Shown here in pieces: positions 1-7,958 of a stretch of DNA of 55,277 bases. Location: IMG/VR virus record IMGVR_UViG_3300024999_000132, positions 1-55,277 of that record. One strand, 5' to 3'. Each line of letters starts with the position of its first letter. Position 1 is the stretch's first letter. A program made the position numbers and the translations under genes. A model generated the notes under the pieces. It did no database searches. It had not been told where the DNA came from and saw nothing but the letters and a program-made list of their open reading frames with translations. The stretch comes from a virus.

Positions 1-116
1 AAAAGCCATTGAATATTCCTCCTTAAATTTTATTAATAATCAACAAATAAAAAACCTATGCCAACATTATAGCACAGGTCAAATAGTTTTGGTAGTTAAT
101 AATTTTATTTTAGGAA

Positions 117-434
117 TTAATCCTCCAATAATCCAAGATCAATAATTTTATCATCTGTAATAATTTCTGGTGTACCATTACTATCCACTGAGCATTCGAA
201 CCATTTGTCTTTTACATTGTCTGTTGTGAGGACTGTAAAGGCATCGCCATTTTCATTTTGTAGGATTGTATGATAGACGGAATTTGAAGGATTATAGGTG
301 CTATTTGTGGCAAGTGCTATCATTGTGTAGGATGTATCGGAACCAGGTGTGATTGATGGATTTGCTGAAGTTGTTAGGATAGAGGATGTTAGGAGAGTTA
401 AGGAAAGGGTTAGAATTGATATTAGTTTTTTCAT
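117..434 (-). CDS. Small secreted protein
   Basis: A 105-aa protein with a clear N-terminal export signal: Met-Lys-Lys, a hydrophobic core rich in Leu, Ile and Thr to about residue 22, then a small-residue region ending near Ser23-Ala24 that fits signal peptidase I. The mature part is short, polar and acidic, without cysteines, a lipobox or a recognised domain. The start at 434 is preceded by a weakly purine-rich leader. It lies 26 bp downstream of the neighbouring minus-strand gene and may be co-transcribed with it. Its role is unknown; a phage-encoded secreted protein acting on the host surface or as a lysogenic conversion product is possible but only inferred. Confidence 0.6.
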   Translation of the reverse strand: MKKLISILTLSLTLLTSSILTTSANPSITPGSDTSYTMIALATNSTYNPSNSVYHTILQNENGDAFTVLTTDNVKDKWFECSVDSNGTPEIITDDKIIDLGLLED

Positions 435-460
435 GAGAGTGTACCTACTTTCTTTAATTC

Positions 461-775
461 TTAATTATATTTTGGGTTAAGCAACTCGCCATGTTTGGAT
501 ATTCTCTTTTCAATAATACTAGGAATTTTATCAATGTATTTTACAATATTTTCTTTCGCCAATTTAAAAATCTCTTTTTGATTGGCGCAAGGTGTACAAA
601 TTTCCAAGCCGGAAGTTACTTCGGCAATATAATAGAGTGATCCGCTTTTATAGATGTAAAATGTGAATTTTGCAAATTGTTCAAAATTTAGCATCCATAA
701 AGGTTTTACATAGTATACACTATTCATATAAAATTGAGGGTAGGAAATTCCTTCGACTGGTTTTAATTTTTTCAT
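461..775 (-). CDS. Hypothetical protein, 104 aa
   Basis: A 104-aa basic protein without signal peptide. It contains several aromatic residues in the first half, a central Cys-Thr-Pro-Cys pair (about residues 60-63) and a lysine-rich C-terminal helix. The start ATG at 775 has an AGGAGG-like sequence a short distance upstream on the minus strand (the reverse complement of the cctcctt near 790), which supports translation. I do not recognise the family. It sits between the small secreted protein and a long non-coding stretch with strong hairpins. Confidence 0.55.
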   Translation of the reverse strand: MKKLKPVEGISYPQFYMNSVYYVKPLWMLNFEQFAKFTFYIYKSGSLYYIAEVTSGLEICTPCANQKEIFKLAKENIVKYIDKIPSIIEKRISKHGELLNPKYN

Positions 776-912
776 TTATGTATTTTCCTCCTTTAAGTAT
801 TAGAATTAGTAGATATTGATATTGTAACATTTATGAATATTAGTTGTAAAGTATTTATTTTATATTTTGCTTCTATGGAGATAAGAAAAGAAAATTAATA
901 AGAGAATATAAC

Positions 913-943
913 CAGAATTTCCGCACACTTGCCGGAAATTCTG
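913..943. terminator. Strong inverted repeat, possible terminator
   Basis: A perfect 11-bp inverted repeat (913-923 and 933-943, arm CAGAATTTCCG) encloses a 9-nt loop. It lies in the 373-bp gap between two minus-strand genes. No clear T-run follows on either strand, so it may be a factor-assisted terminator, an RNA processing signal or a protein-binding palindrome. Confidence 0.45.
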
Positions 944-1001
944 CTCCGTTCCCTTGTTTGATGTATTTATAGGATTATTAGAATAAATCTAATAAAGAGT
1001 T

Positions 1002-1050
1002 GATAAATCCTATTTTGAGCTTGTCTCAAAATTGAAAGGCTGCTGCCAGC
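1002..1050 (-). repeat. Dispersed structured element, copy 1
   Basis: Read on the minus strand this 49-bp element starts GCTGGCAGC, then has a TTTTGAG/CTCAAAA hairpin and ends in AATAGGATTT. A second copy lies on the plus strand at 33039-33088. The hairpin arms differ between copies in a compensatory way (GAG/CTC here, GAA/TTC there), so pairing is conserved while sequence is not. Both copies are in the sense orientation of the adjoining genes. Confidence 0.6.
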
Positions 1051-1077
1051 TATTGTTAGTTGATTGATTTTATAAAT

Positions 1078-1142
1078 AATCGACCATAATTGAAGTCCCC
1101 ATAATAACTATAGTATAAAGGGCATGTCAATTTTGGTCGATT
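1078..1142. terminator. Interrupted inverted repeat behind the 1149-2396 gene
   Basis: Arms 1078-1093 and 1127-1142 pair over 9+6 bp with one central mismatch (AATCGACCA against TGGTCGATT, AATTGA against TCAATT). The structure begins 7 bp after the stop codon of the minus-strand gene and probably ends its transcript, though a canonical T-run is not visible on that strand. Confidence 0.5.
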
Positions 1143-1148
1143 TTATTT

Positions 1149-2396
1149 TTATTCTAATTCATCTAATAATTTGTCTAATATTTCATCCATATTCATATCA
1201 GCAATAACATCTAATTTGGTTTTCTTGACTGAATCTTTAATATTTGTGGCATTTATAAATATTAAACTATTTCCTAATTCAATATTATCATCTATATAAT
1301 TTCCTTCAGCCCTTCTTTTAGTTCTTTTACCTTCTTTATCATTTTTCATTCTGCCAATGATTTTAGACTTTTCTTTTACTGCTTTTTCATGTCTATTTTC
1401 TGCATTTGTGATAGTTCTATCAATTACATCATTATTAATAAGATATTTACTATCTTTTTTCTCTTCCTCGGTTAATTCACATTTGCCATAAATATCATCT
1501 ACTGCCTCTTTTATGTGTTTTTCATTAAATAATATCTTATACGACTTATAGTAGAACGCAATATTTAACTCTTTTAGAACTATATCATCTACTTTATTCT
1601 TAAATGTTTCCCACATACCAAACTTAATTACTTTTTGTTTACTATCACAGCCTAATTCATTCATTGTATCTTTTTCTATCTTTTTTATAAATGCTTTTTC
1701 CTTATCAGTCCCTTCTCTATAATTTAATTGTATTTCATCATCAGCACGATATTTATAGTCAATTTGCTCCTCATTGTATTGATCTATGTATTTTCTTTTT
1801 ACTATTTCAGTGCCATCTTTTGTGACTTGTGCCATTGGTATTGCTTCAGCTACAGTTAACTCCTTATGCCATGATATAAGAGATTGATTCTCTAAACTAT
1901 TTAATGCTTGTTGGAGATTTCTTTCTAACATATCATCGTTTAAATCATACCATTCTTCTACAGTTTCTTTGTTAATATTCATAAATTTAGATAATTTTAA
2001 TATTCTGCGCTTGCAATATACATAATTATCATTAATCATATTAAATTCCTTGAATAATTGATTTTTGCTGAGGAATACTCTCCCAAATCCCTGCTTATTG
2101 TTTCCTCCTTGTACTAATAAATCTAATATTAAGTTTTCTATGTATTTAGTGTATTCCGTTACGTTGTTTGCTCCTCCTTTATTAAATATTCTATTATCAA
2201 TTTTAGGTAATACTTCAAGGTATATTTCATCTATTATAAATTTATTTCCCTCTTTGTGATATTTAAAGTATCTATCCATTTCCTTATACTGTGCTTGTTT
2301 GCTGTTTGTGCTTGCTTTTACGGGTATCCCTAAGATAGCACAGAGTTCTTTATAGTTTTTAATAATTAAACCAACGTATAATTTAGATATATCCAT
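1149..2396 (-). CDS. Phage DNA-binding/replication-like protein, 415 aa
   Basis: A 415-aa, highly charged protein. Its N-terminus (about residues 1-65) has the pattern LYVGLIIKNYKELCAILG followed by a region ending in YFKYHKEGNKF. I remember this arrangement from uncharacterised Firmicute phage and plasmid proteins, where it looks like a winged-helix DNA-binding domain. The rest is helical and lysine/glutamate rich, with a basic stretch (GKRTKRRAEG) near residue 355. The start at 2396 overlaps the stop of the broken upstream gene (2398), so the two were probably translationally coupled. A strong minus-strand promoter lies at 2892-2921. A role in replication, partition or regulation is an inference. 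Confidence 0.65.
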   Translation of the reverse strand: MDISKLYVGLIIKNYKELCAILGIPVKASTNSKQAQYKEMDRYFKYHKEGNKFIIDEIYLEVLPKIDNRIFNKGGANNVTEYTKYIENLILDLLVQGGNNKQGFGRVFLSKNQLFKEFNMINDNYVYCKRRILKLSKFMNINKETVEEWYDLNDDMLERNLQQALNSLENQSLISWHKELTVAEAIPMAQVTKDGTEIVKRKYIDQYNEEQIDYKYRADDEIQLNYREGTDKEKAFIKKIEKDTMNELGCDSKQKVIKFGMWETFKNKVDDIVLKELNIAFYYKSYKILFNEKHIKEAVDDIYGKCELTEEEKKDSKYLINNDVIDRTITNAENRHEKAVKEKSKIIGRMKNDKEGKRTKRRAEGNYIDDNIELGNSLIFINATNIKDSVKKTKLDVIADMNMDEILDKLLDELE

Positions 2397-2397
2397 T

Positions 2398-2717
2398 TTA
2401 TTTTACTCCTTCTAGATTAATAAATTTTCTTTGTTTTGGATGTCTGATTATTACTTTGCCAGTGCTTCTTTCAATAATACGCATGTATTCTTCCATAATC
2501 ATTTCTAGTATGATTGCATCATTACCCTCATATAATTGTAACCATTCATGATATATTATGTCTAGATTAGATTCTAAGGAATATTCGTTGCAATATTCAA
2601 GGATGTATTTTAGGTTTAGTATTTGTGGCTCTTGCTCTTTTTCTAATCCATTAGGGCCATGCCATAAGGATTATAGAGCATATCTAATATAGTTAATTCA
2701 AAGTCATTATATTTCAT
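2398..2717 (-). pseudogene. Frameshifted small gene
   Basis: From an ATG at 2717, with GAGG upstream, a frame runs about 24 codons and stops. A second frame then continues without interruption for about 80 codons to a stop at 2398, ending in KFINLEGVK. The switch falls around 2650-2670, where an out-of-frame Gly-Pro-Asn-Gly reading joins into a charged helical stretch (LEKEQEPQILNLKYILEY). The two parts look like one gene of about 105 codons broken by a single indel. It may be a real pseudogene or an assembly error. The downstream frame overlaps the next gene's start, as in an intact operon. No family recognised. Confidence 0.6.
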
Positions 2718-2891
2718 TTTTATATTACCTCTTTCATAATTTTATTTATATTTATTAGATGACTGAATGATAATAAATAGGATAAATATAGTTACGTGTT
2801 GTCAGTGCTATGTATTTGTACAATTTGTATAATTAGTATAGTTCGCTCAACTCCTTTCCTTAAATTTATTTTGTATAATTGGGTAAAATTA

Positions 2892-2921
2892 ATTATAACA
2901 TGATGGGATATAATATGTCAA
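2892..2921 (-). promoter_or_regulatory. Sigma-70/A-type promoter on the minus strand
   Basis: On the minus strand a perfect TTGACA (2916-2921) is followed after 18 bp by a perfect TATAAT (2892-2897). It points at the operon 2717 to 1149. The roughly 170-nt leader between promoter and first ATG has an AAAGGAG box near 2850 without a convincing ORF behind it. Confidence 0.75.
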
Positions 2922-3184
2922 TAATTATTTTATGATTTGTTTGTGGTGTGATCGGGAATATGGGAATTGATAAGGATAATAGATAATTTTTAGGATTATT
3001 AGGATTTTAGGATTTGAGATTGTAGCAGAATGTGGATGATATGCGCTAGGATTGATTGTAAGAGGGTTTATGTGTTTAGGTGAAGGATTATAAGGGGAAT
3101 AGAAAAGAGACTCGTTAGAGCCTCTAGGTTTAACACTCATGAATTGTTATACCAATTCTGTTATAGACAAAATGACAAAAAGAA

Positions 3185-3208
3185 AAGGACTTAAATTAAT
3201 AAGTCCTT
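3185..3208 (-). terminator. Intrinsic terminator
   Basis: A 9-bp stem (AAGGACTTA / TAAGTCCTT, 6-nt loop) is followed on the minus strand by TTTTCTTTTT. It overlaps the stop codon of the 3207-3449 gene and ends the minus-strand amidotransferase transcript. Confidence 0.8.
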
Positions 3209-3449
3209 AAACAATCTGATATGATTTCCAATTATTGTCCCAAGGTTTAATTTCCTCCTGCAAAAAATCACGTTCGCTGTTATGGAAGATTAAGGGATTG
3301 TTTAGAATTACTTCTAAAGCTCGGAAACTACCTTTAAATTGCCCAAAGAATCTGATCATGGTCTGAGATATTATAAAGAATCTTTCTGCTATGAAGTCTC
3401 CTTCAGGTAGAGAAAATATTTGAGATCCTTTTATTTCGAATGTAGCCAT
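3207..3449 (-). CDS. Hypothetical protein, 80 aa
   Basis: An 80-aa protein whose start overlaps the end of the glutamine amidotransferase-like gene by 19 bp, so the two are translationally coupled and probably functionally linked. A Phe-rich middle (residues 20-45) is followed by an acidic tail with two Trp residues. There are no signal peptide, cysteines or motifs that I recognise. It could be a small partner of the amidotransferase or an immunity/adaptor protein; the sequence does not decide. One copy of the GCTGTTAT repeat lies inside it. Confidence 0.6.
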   Translation of the reverse strand: MATFEIKGSQIFSLPEGDFIAERFFIISQTMIRFFGQFKGSFRALEVILNNPLIFHNSERDFLQEEIKPWDNNWKSYQIV

Positions 3450-4183
3450 AAATTTTCTAATTCCTCCTTTGTGTAATCATTATAATAATAATTTTGTTCC
3501 TCGTCAATGTAAGAATCGTTGCTGTTATATTCCCATGCTGTTATAGCGTATTTGTTATGAGTAGTACCACGTTTGATATAGGGTTTATAATGTCTGCTGG
3601 TGTAGGTGTATTCATATGGAATATAAGAAGTATTTGAATAAAATATACCATCATCTTCGATGAAATCTCCTATTAGGGAAAACCCATCTTTGTCTAGTAT
3701 AGTAAATTTAGAATAAGTTTTTTCGTAGGGATAATTGTCTTTTAATTGATCTTGTGGCACTTGAGAAAGAATATCTTTAATGAATATTTGGGTATCAGAT
3801 AAGTCATGTTTGTTTGGAATACTACAAAAGGATATAACTCCATTATGGGCTATACCTGTTGTTGTTATACAGGAAATGGCCTGCAAATCTTTTATTTTTT
3901 TAGATACAGGAAATGGATGGCAATTCTTGGAATTAATAGATCCTTGTGTAGCATAGCGAAAATGTATCACTAGGTCGCTGTTATAGAAGTTATCGGCTGT
4001 TATAGAGGTTATGGCATAATAGAATGATTCGAAATCCATGAAACCCTTGGCAATGGTGACATGGTGGCTGTTATGGTTGTTATACATAAATCCTGCTCCA
4101 TGAGGATTTGAGTTAAAACATTTAGATAAGATTTGCTCTGATGGTAATTGTTGACATTTTGGTTTAACTACAATGATACACAT
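3431..4183 (-). CDS. Class-II glutamine amidotransferase-like (Ntn-hydrolase) protein
   Basis: A 250-aa protein starting MCIIVVKP: Cys2 would be the N-terminal nucleophile exposed by Met removal, as in class-II glutamine amidotransferases. Other class signatures follow in order: NPHGAGFMY (about residues 27-35), HFRYATQG (about 74-81) and a His-Asn-Gly (about 113-115). Enzymes of this fold release ammonia from glutamine or hydrolyse amide bonds. The C-terminal third is Tyr/Asn-rich and unlike synthetase domains, so this is a stand-alone domain. It is preceded by TAGGAGGA and a palindrome (4219-4252). The amidoligase gene upstream (4574-5758) suggests that the pair makes or breaks amide linkages on a peptide or small molecule. 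Confidence 0.75.
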   Translation of the reverse strand: MCIIVVKPKCQQLPSEQILSKCFNSNPHGAGFMYNNHNSHHVTIAKGFMDFESFYYAITSITADNFYNSDLVIHFRYATQGSINSKNCHPFPVSKKIKDLQAISCITTTGIAHNGVISFCSIPNKHDLSDTQIFIKDILSQVPQDQLKDNYPYEKTYSKFTILDKDGFSLIGDFIEDDGIFYSNTSYIPYEYTYTSRHYKPYIKRGTTHNKYAITAWEYNSNDSYIDEEQNYYYNDYTKEELENLWLHSK

Positions 4184-4218
4184 AATAAATTCCTCCTATT
4201 AATTAATAATTATTACAA

Positions 4219-4252
4219 GTTCATGATAAATTAAAATATTAAAGTCATGAAC
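4219..4252. promoter_or_regulatory. Operator-like palindrome before the amidotransferase gene
   Basis: An 8-bp inverted repeat, GTTCATGA (4219-4226) and TCATGAAC (4245-4252), lies about 36 bp upstream of the minus-strand start at 4183. It may be an operator or a 5'-UTR hairpin. No clear promoter could be placed. The rest of 4253-4537 holds two GCTGTTAT repeats and nothing else I can support. Confidence 0.4.
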
Positions 4253-4537
4253 AAAATATGCTTCGCTGTTATAGGGAATTTCAGAAAAAGTCCATGTACT
4301 ATTTAGAGGTCGCTGTTATAATAGATTTAGGATAATGGGATTTAGAATAGGGAAATATTTTGAGCGAATTATGGGCCGTAATGACTAACAGGTATCTAGG
4401 CAAAGACTGGAATATGATCATATCTATATTAGTTTATTGGGTTAATTGTGGCATAAGATGATAAATTGTACTATTTTACCTATTAGTAATTGTAAGTTAA
4501 TTAATGTTAGAATAATTCTAAGGTATATAGTAAAAAG

Positions 4538-4565
4538 AAAAGAGTAAATTTTATTTTACTCTTTT
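4538..4565 (-). terminator. Intrinsic terminator of the amidoligase gene
   Basis: An 11-bp stem (AAAAGAGTAAA / TTTACTCTTTT) with a 6-nt loop, followed on the minus strand by TTTTCTTTTT-like sequence, starts 9 bp after the amidoligase stop. Together with the terminator at 3185-3208 it implies separate transcripts for amidoligase and amidotransferase. Confidence 0.8.
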
Positions 4566-4573
4566 ATGATATT

Positions 4574-5758
4574 TTATGCTGCAGGATTAATTATTTTACG
4601 AACGGCGCAGTATTCTTTAAGGTATGTATAGTTTGTGCTGGCTTCTATTAGTTCTGACAATCTAGACTGATATAAATCAGCTATGGAAATGTTAACAGAA
4701 GACTTTACAATAAGATCGACTAGTTCTAACGTTGCGTATAGTGTTTCTACTTTTAAAGTTCCTCTAAATAGTCTAAATTCGACTGTATTGGAATTCTGCA
4801 AGTTAATTGCCATATAACGTCCTGACATTTTACCTTCTTCTAATAATTCAGTCATATTTTTTTGTGAGTAACGTGAAGCCCATCTTGATAGTTGTGTTTC
4901 AGTTCTACGGGAGAATTGCACCATGTCCTCCCAGTTATTGTTTACTAAGAATAAAAGTTTTGCGATATTTTTTTCTTGTTCATCGAAGGAAAGTCCGAAA
5001 GCCTTTCTTGATACGTGGATATGCAATCCGCAAGTTATGGCATCGTGTGATTTAAAGTCGTGATTTTTTGCAGTATCCATAACTTCTGACCATGGAAAAT
5101 GATTTAAATGATAATCTAAACTGCATGGATGTGTAACTATTTCTACTCCATCATCTAGACTACCATCTTCTTTAAGATAAAAAATGTCTTCGTCATCGGA
5201 TAATTCATATAAGTCGTTAGCGTAGTCTTCTTTGTCATCACCTTTGTCTGTTTCAACTTCTAATCCATATTGGATTAAAGATTTTCCGTGAAATATTGCT
5301 TCTGGCTTGTAGCCGTAACCATGTATAACTTCGTTGTCTGGTTTGTTGTCCTCATAACATGATTCGCAATAAATGTTGTCTTCGCCATAAATTTCGTCAC
5401 CTGAAATATAAATTCCACAGTCTTCGCAAATGTAATAGTTTTCTCTGCATGATTCGCAATATCCCGTATTATTTGAGTCAGTATAGATTGCATTGTCTTC
5501 AAAATAGTCTCCACAATCGTCGCATTTAGTTAGATATTTTCGTGTGCAGGAAGGACAAGCGAAATCAGTATTTCTGTATCTGTCTGTATATTCTTGCATG
5601 TCATTGTTTTCGTGGTATTCATCACAGAAGCCACAAAGGGTAAAAAGATCATCCTTGCATTCGTCGCAGTAAAATTGATCATCGATTTCGTTGGCGTCCG
5701 GTAATTCAACTTCACAATCACAATTGCAACATTTTACCGTTAGTTCTAAGTTTTCCAT
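4574..5758 (-). CDS. Zinc-ribbon amidoligase
   Basis: A 394-aa, two-part protein. Residues 1-140 carry a series of Cys-x2-Cys pairs, about seven in all, as in tandem zinc ribbons. Residues about 165-394 look like the amidoligase fold (glutamine-synthetase/COOH-NH2 ligase superfamily): GLEVETDKGD near 167-176, EDGSLDDGVEIV near 195-210, then CGLHIHVSR and a late VEFRLFRGTL strand carrying a conserved-type Arg. Family members are predicted to form ATP-dependent amide bonds. A class-II amidotransferase lies downstream, a pairing reported for this superfamily. The leader (5759-6000) has a terminator-like hairpin and a GC-rich structured segment, suggesting attenuation. Substrate unknown; the zinc ribbons may hold a nucleic acid or protein partner. 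Confidence 0.75.
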   Translation of the reverse strand: MENLELTVKCCNCDCEVELPDANEIDDQFYCDECKDDLFTLCGFCDEYHENNDMQEYTDRYRNTDFACPSCTRKYLTKCDDCGDYFEDNAIYTDSNNTGYCESCRENYYICEDCGIYISGDEIYGEDNIYCESCYEDNKPDNEVIHGYGYKPEAIFHGKSLIQYGLEVETDKGDDKEDYANDLYELSDDEDIFYLKEDGSLDDGVEIVTHPCSLDYHLNHFPWSEVMDTAKNHDFKSHDAITCGLHIHVSRKAFGLSFDEQEKNIAKLLFLVNNNWEDMVQFSRRTETQLSRWASRYSQKNMTELLEEGKMSGRYMAINLQNSNTVEFRLFRGTLKVETLYATLELVDLIVKSSVNISIADLYQSRLSELIEASTNYTYLKEYCAVRKIINPAA

Positions 5759-5791
5759 TTTTATTTCCTTCTTTCCTTTAATTAAATTTAA

Positions 5792-5818
5792 TAAAAACTT
5801 AAAGGATTTATATCCTTT
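5792..5818 (-). terminator. Terminator-like hairpin in the amidoligase leader
   Basis: On the minus strand a 7-bp stem AAAGGAT/ATCCTTT with a 4-nt loop is followed by AAGTTTTTAT. It lies 34 bp upstream of the amidoligase start, downstream of a structured GC-rich segment. This is where an attenuator would be expected. Confidence 0.5.
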
Positions 5819-5899
5819 ACAAAATATTCTACAAATGGAATACTTAGCAAAGCATACAATCAGAAGGTATTCTCTCAGTTCTAGAAAAATATGAAGTTA

Positions 5900-6000
5900 T
5901 CAAAGAACGTTGTGTTAGCTTTCAGCAGGATATCCAGTCAATACCGGACAATCGCGTAGTCGCTTTCGGCGATAAGCCACGATGAAGAGTAAGGATGTTA
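5900..6000 (-). other. GC-rich structured leader segment, unknown
   Basis: A short segment of much higher GC than its surroundings, with nested self-complementarity (TCGC/GCGA flanked by ATCG/CGAT at about 5951-5984, and a nearby ACTGG/CCAGT-type pairing). There is no ORF. It would be transcribed as the 5' leader of the amidoligase if the promoter lies beyond 6000. I could not match it to a riboswitch or ribozyme class that I know. 6000-6640 is AT-rich, with no gene or structure that I can support. Confidence 0.35.
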
Positions 6001-6642
6001 AGTAAAATTGAATAGATTCCTACTAATAGTATACTAAAATATAGGGTTTTTGTCACGTTAATATAATTATTTATGGCCTTATATAGCGTGTATTTGTTAG
6101 GATTTTAGGATATTTACTATGAGTATTTATAATTGTATGTTGTTTGTTTGATTATGGTTAGATCGTAGGATATTGGGATTGTGTATTAATACAGATATAG
6201 TTTATGTATTACTGTATTATACTAGCAAAACTTATGCCAACGTGAAATAAGAGTTGATATAATGCGTTGAAGCAAGAAATAAAATGTATGGGTTAGGCGC
6301 ACAGAAAGGGGCTTTTAAGCGGTTTGAGGATTTGAGGGTTATATTGGTATGTAGAATTTTATTTTGTGTCTTATACTAAAATTTTTCTACACGGTATCGG
6401 GTGTGTCGAGATTTTAGGGTATTTGGCATTAGAATTGATTAGAGATGTTTTAAGGTTTGATTGTTAGGTTTGTGATAAGTGTCAAGTATTTTTGCTTTAC
6501 ATTTGATTTTATATAGTTGGAATTGATGATGGTATATGTTTTATATATGTGATCATTGTGATCATGTAATAAAGTATTGGTAATATTATAATACTGTAAT
6601 TGTTAGTTGGTATATAAACTATACTTAGTATAATATTTGTTG

Positions 6643-6810
6643 TTAGTATGAATATAATAGTTGGTATCTTTTGTATACTAGGTATGTTTTTGATACTGTA
6701 AAGTGTTCAAACATTTCGGCCATGTTATTACCCTCGACTATTTGGACGTTATAACGCACAACGCAATCAAGGCCCAATAATTTCCTCATTATCTCTACAT
6801 TCATATCCAT
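6643..6810 (-). CDS. Possible small protein, 55 aa
   Basis: An ATG at 6810 opens a 55-codon frame with acceptable phage-like composition (MDMNVEIMRKLLGL at the N-terminus, a Tyr-rich C-terminus). There is no strong ribosome binding site. The stretch between it and the 6957 gene contains stop-broken fragments in different frames (a 26-codon frame overlapping the upstream stop as ATGA at 6957-6960, and a Gly/Ala/Leu-rich fragment). The segment may therefore be the 3' remains of a decayed gene. Confidence 0.3.
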   Translation of the reverse strand: MDMNVEIMRKLLGLDCVVRYNVQIVEGNNMAEMFEHFTVSKTYLVYKRYQLLYSY

Positions 6811-6956
6811 TTCAGCCGATCATAATCAATTCGACATTATCACTACCGAGTGCAGCCAATGCAAGGCCAGGATAAAATCCTATTCTATTTCATGCCACAA
6901 AACAGCCCTTCTAACCTCTTCAAACATCCCGACCCATACAATTCTACCCTCAATTT

Positions 6957-7163
6957 TCATCCAATGTTACACATTCCCATTGTGTAATATTCAGATAATT
7001 CAACAAATCGGCTTATAGCAAGGGTTTCAGGGTTCGCATCATATCCAGCCCATACTATTTTCAGTTTGTCATAGTCAAAGCTTATACCAAAAACCTGTGT
7101 TAACATTCCATTACATAAACCATGCCAACTATACCCATATACCCGGCGTACCTTTACAAACAT
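6957..7163 (-). CDS. Hypothetical protein, 68 aa, possibly remnant
   Basis: A 68-aa frame from ATG at 7163, with a VRRVYGYSWHG segment and a KIVWAGYDANPE segment. The fragmentary frames just downstream repeat the same layout (VRR, then Gly-rich, then a strand ending GYE). This and the following sequence may thus be two diverged copies of one domain. The stop overlaps the next ATG. Tandem repeats and palindromes at 7174-7251 lie directly upstream and may control it. Family not recognised. Confidence 0.4.
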   Translation of the reverse strand: MFVKVRRVYGYSWHGLCNGMLTQVFGISFDYDKLKIVWAGYDANPETLAISRFVELSEYYTMGMCNIG

Positions 7164-7173
7164 TAACCGATAT

Positions 7174-7251
7174 TATTCGACAGTATTCGACAGAGTACTT
7201 GTTTACACATCGAAATTTTAGAAATCGATTTCGAGATAAAAATTTGTAAAC
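7174..7251. promoter_or_regulatory. Direct repeats and nested palindromes, putative operator
   Basis: TATTCGACAG occurs twice in tandem (7174-7183, 7184-7193). It is followed by an outer inverted repeat GTTTACA/TGTAAAC (7201-7207, 7245-7251) enclosing an inner CGAAAT/ATTTCG repeat. The position between the last minus-strand gene and the plus-strand transcripts fits a regulatory switch region. 7252-7803 is AT-rich with no further feature. Confidence 0.4.
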
Positions 7252-7803
7252 TTACCCCTCTAACTTAATTATTCCCCTTCGTACATTCATCGCAAAAACA
7301 TAATCATCACAACAATTTCCAGCCCCAATAAATCCATTTTCCAAATCATAAAACTTCTCAAAAGTCAAATATATTTAACAAATAAATCATAATAATTTAA
7401 TAAAATCTATCTATTTTTCTATAATAATAAATAAATCCTTAACATCATACAAACCCTAATCTACAACAATTTCTGGCACATTCCATTACATAAAATACCA
7501 TCTTATGATCTATAAAATACACTCGAATATTAACCTCAAAATAACTATAAAAATCAATTTATTATAAATCATATCGAACAAATTATAAAAACAATAATCA
7601 CAATAAATGCATCTATAAAAATCAAAATATCCATCTAATAAACCCTCCATAAAATCCTTATACAACAGCACTTACATCTATTATACTATATCCTTTCTAT
7701 ATAAGGGGGCGTATATTTAACAAACTTGACCGAATCAAATTTTGGGAGTAAACAACAATATAAATTACTAAAAATAAATTTTATAAATCTATAAATAAAT
7801 ATG

Positions 7804-7832
7804 TTGACATATATCTTGTAATTTGATATACT
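7804..7832 (+). promoter_or_regulatory. Sigma-70/A-type promoter, first plus-strand operon
   Basis: TTGACA (7804-7809), a 17-bp spacer and TATACT (7827-7832), close to consensus. A 13-bp palindrome follows at once (7834-7865). An AAGGGGGA box near 7870 precedes an ATG-GAT-TAG mini-ORF that has no evident function. Confidence 0.75.
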
Positions 7833-7833
7833 A

Positions 7834-7865
7834 TATATAGATATAAAATAAATTATATCTATATA
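7834..7865. promoter_or_regulatory. 13-bp palindrome downstream of the promoter
   Basis: TATATAGATATAA (7834-7846) and its exact reverse complement (7853-7865) are separated by 6 bp. It starts directly after the -10 box, so it is either an operator or a hairpin at the 5' end of the transcript. Confidence 0.5.
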
Positions 7866-7958
7866 GATAAGGGGGAATATATTATGGATTAGGAAAATTT
7901 AAATTATCTTTTATGGTTAGAAAAATATTGAGTTAAAATAGAAAGGATTGATTGATAA

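Larger units (their letters stand above)
3274..4323. repeat. Interspersed GCTGTTAT repeats (8 copies)
   Basis: The plus-strand word GCTGTTAT recurs at about 3276, 3521, 3537, 3977, 3996, 4067, 4265 and 4312, usually inside a longer TCGCTGTTATAG-like unit. All copies are in one orientation. Copies fall both in coding sequence of the two minus-strand genes, in more than one reading frame, and in the intergenic gap 4184-4573. Related words (TTGTTATAC, TCTGTTATAG) lie near 3142, 3158 and 4077. Spacing is irregular. Confidence 0.6.

Noticed and set aside
2925-3140. 71-codon minus-strand frame rich in Pro, His, Tyr and Ser
   Set aside because: Low-complexity composition typical of a noncoding AT-rich stretch, no good ribosome binding site, and a promoter and terminator arrangement that leaves it unneeded.
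5900-6000. Hammerhead, twister or known riboswitch in the GC-rich leader
   Set aside because: The required conserved strings (such as CUGAUGA with GAAA) are absent on both strands; kept only as an unassigned structured segment.
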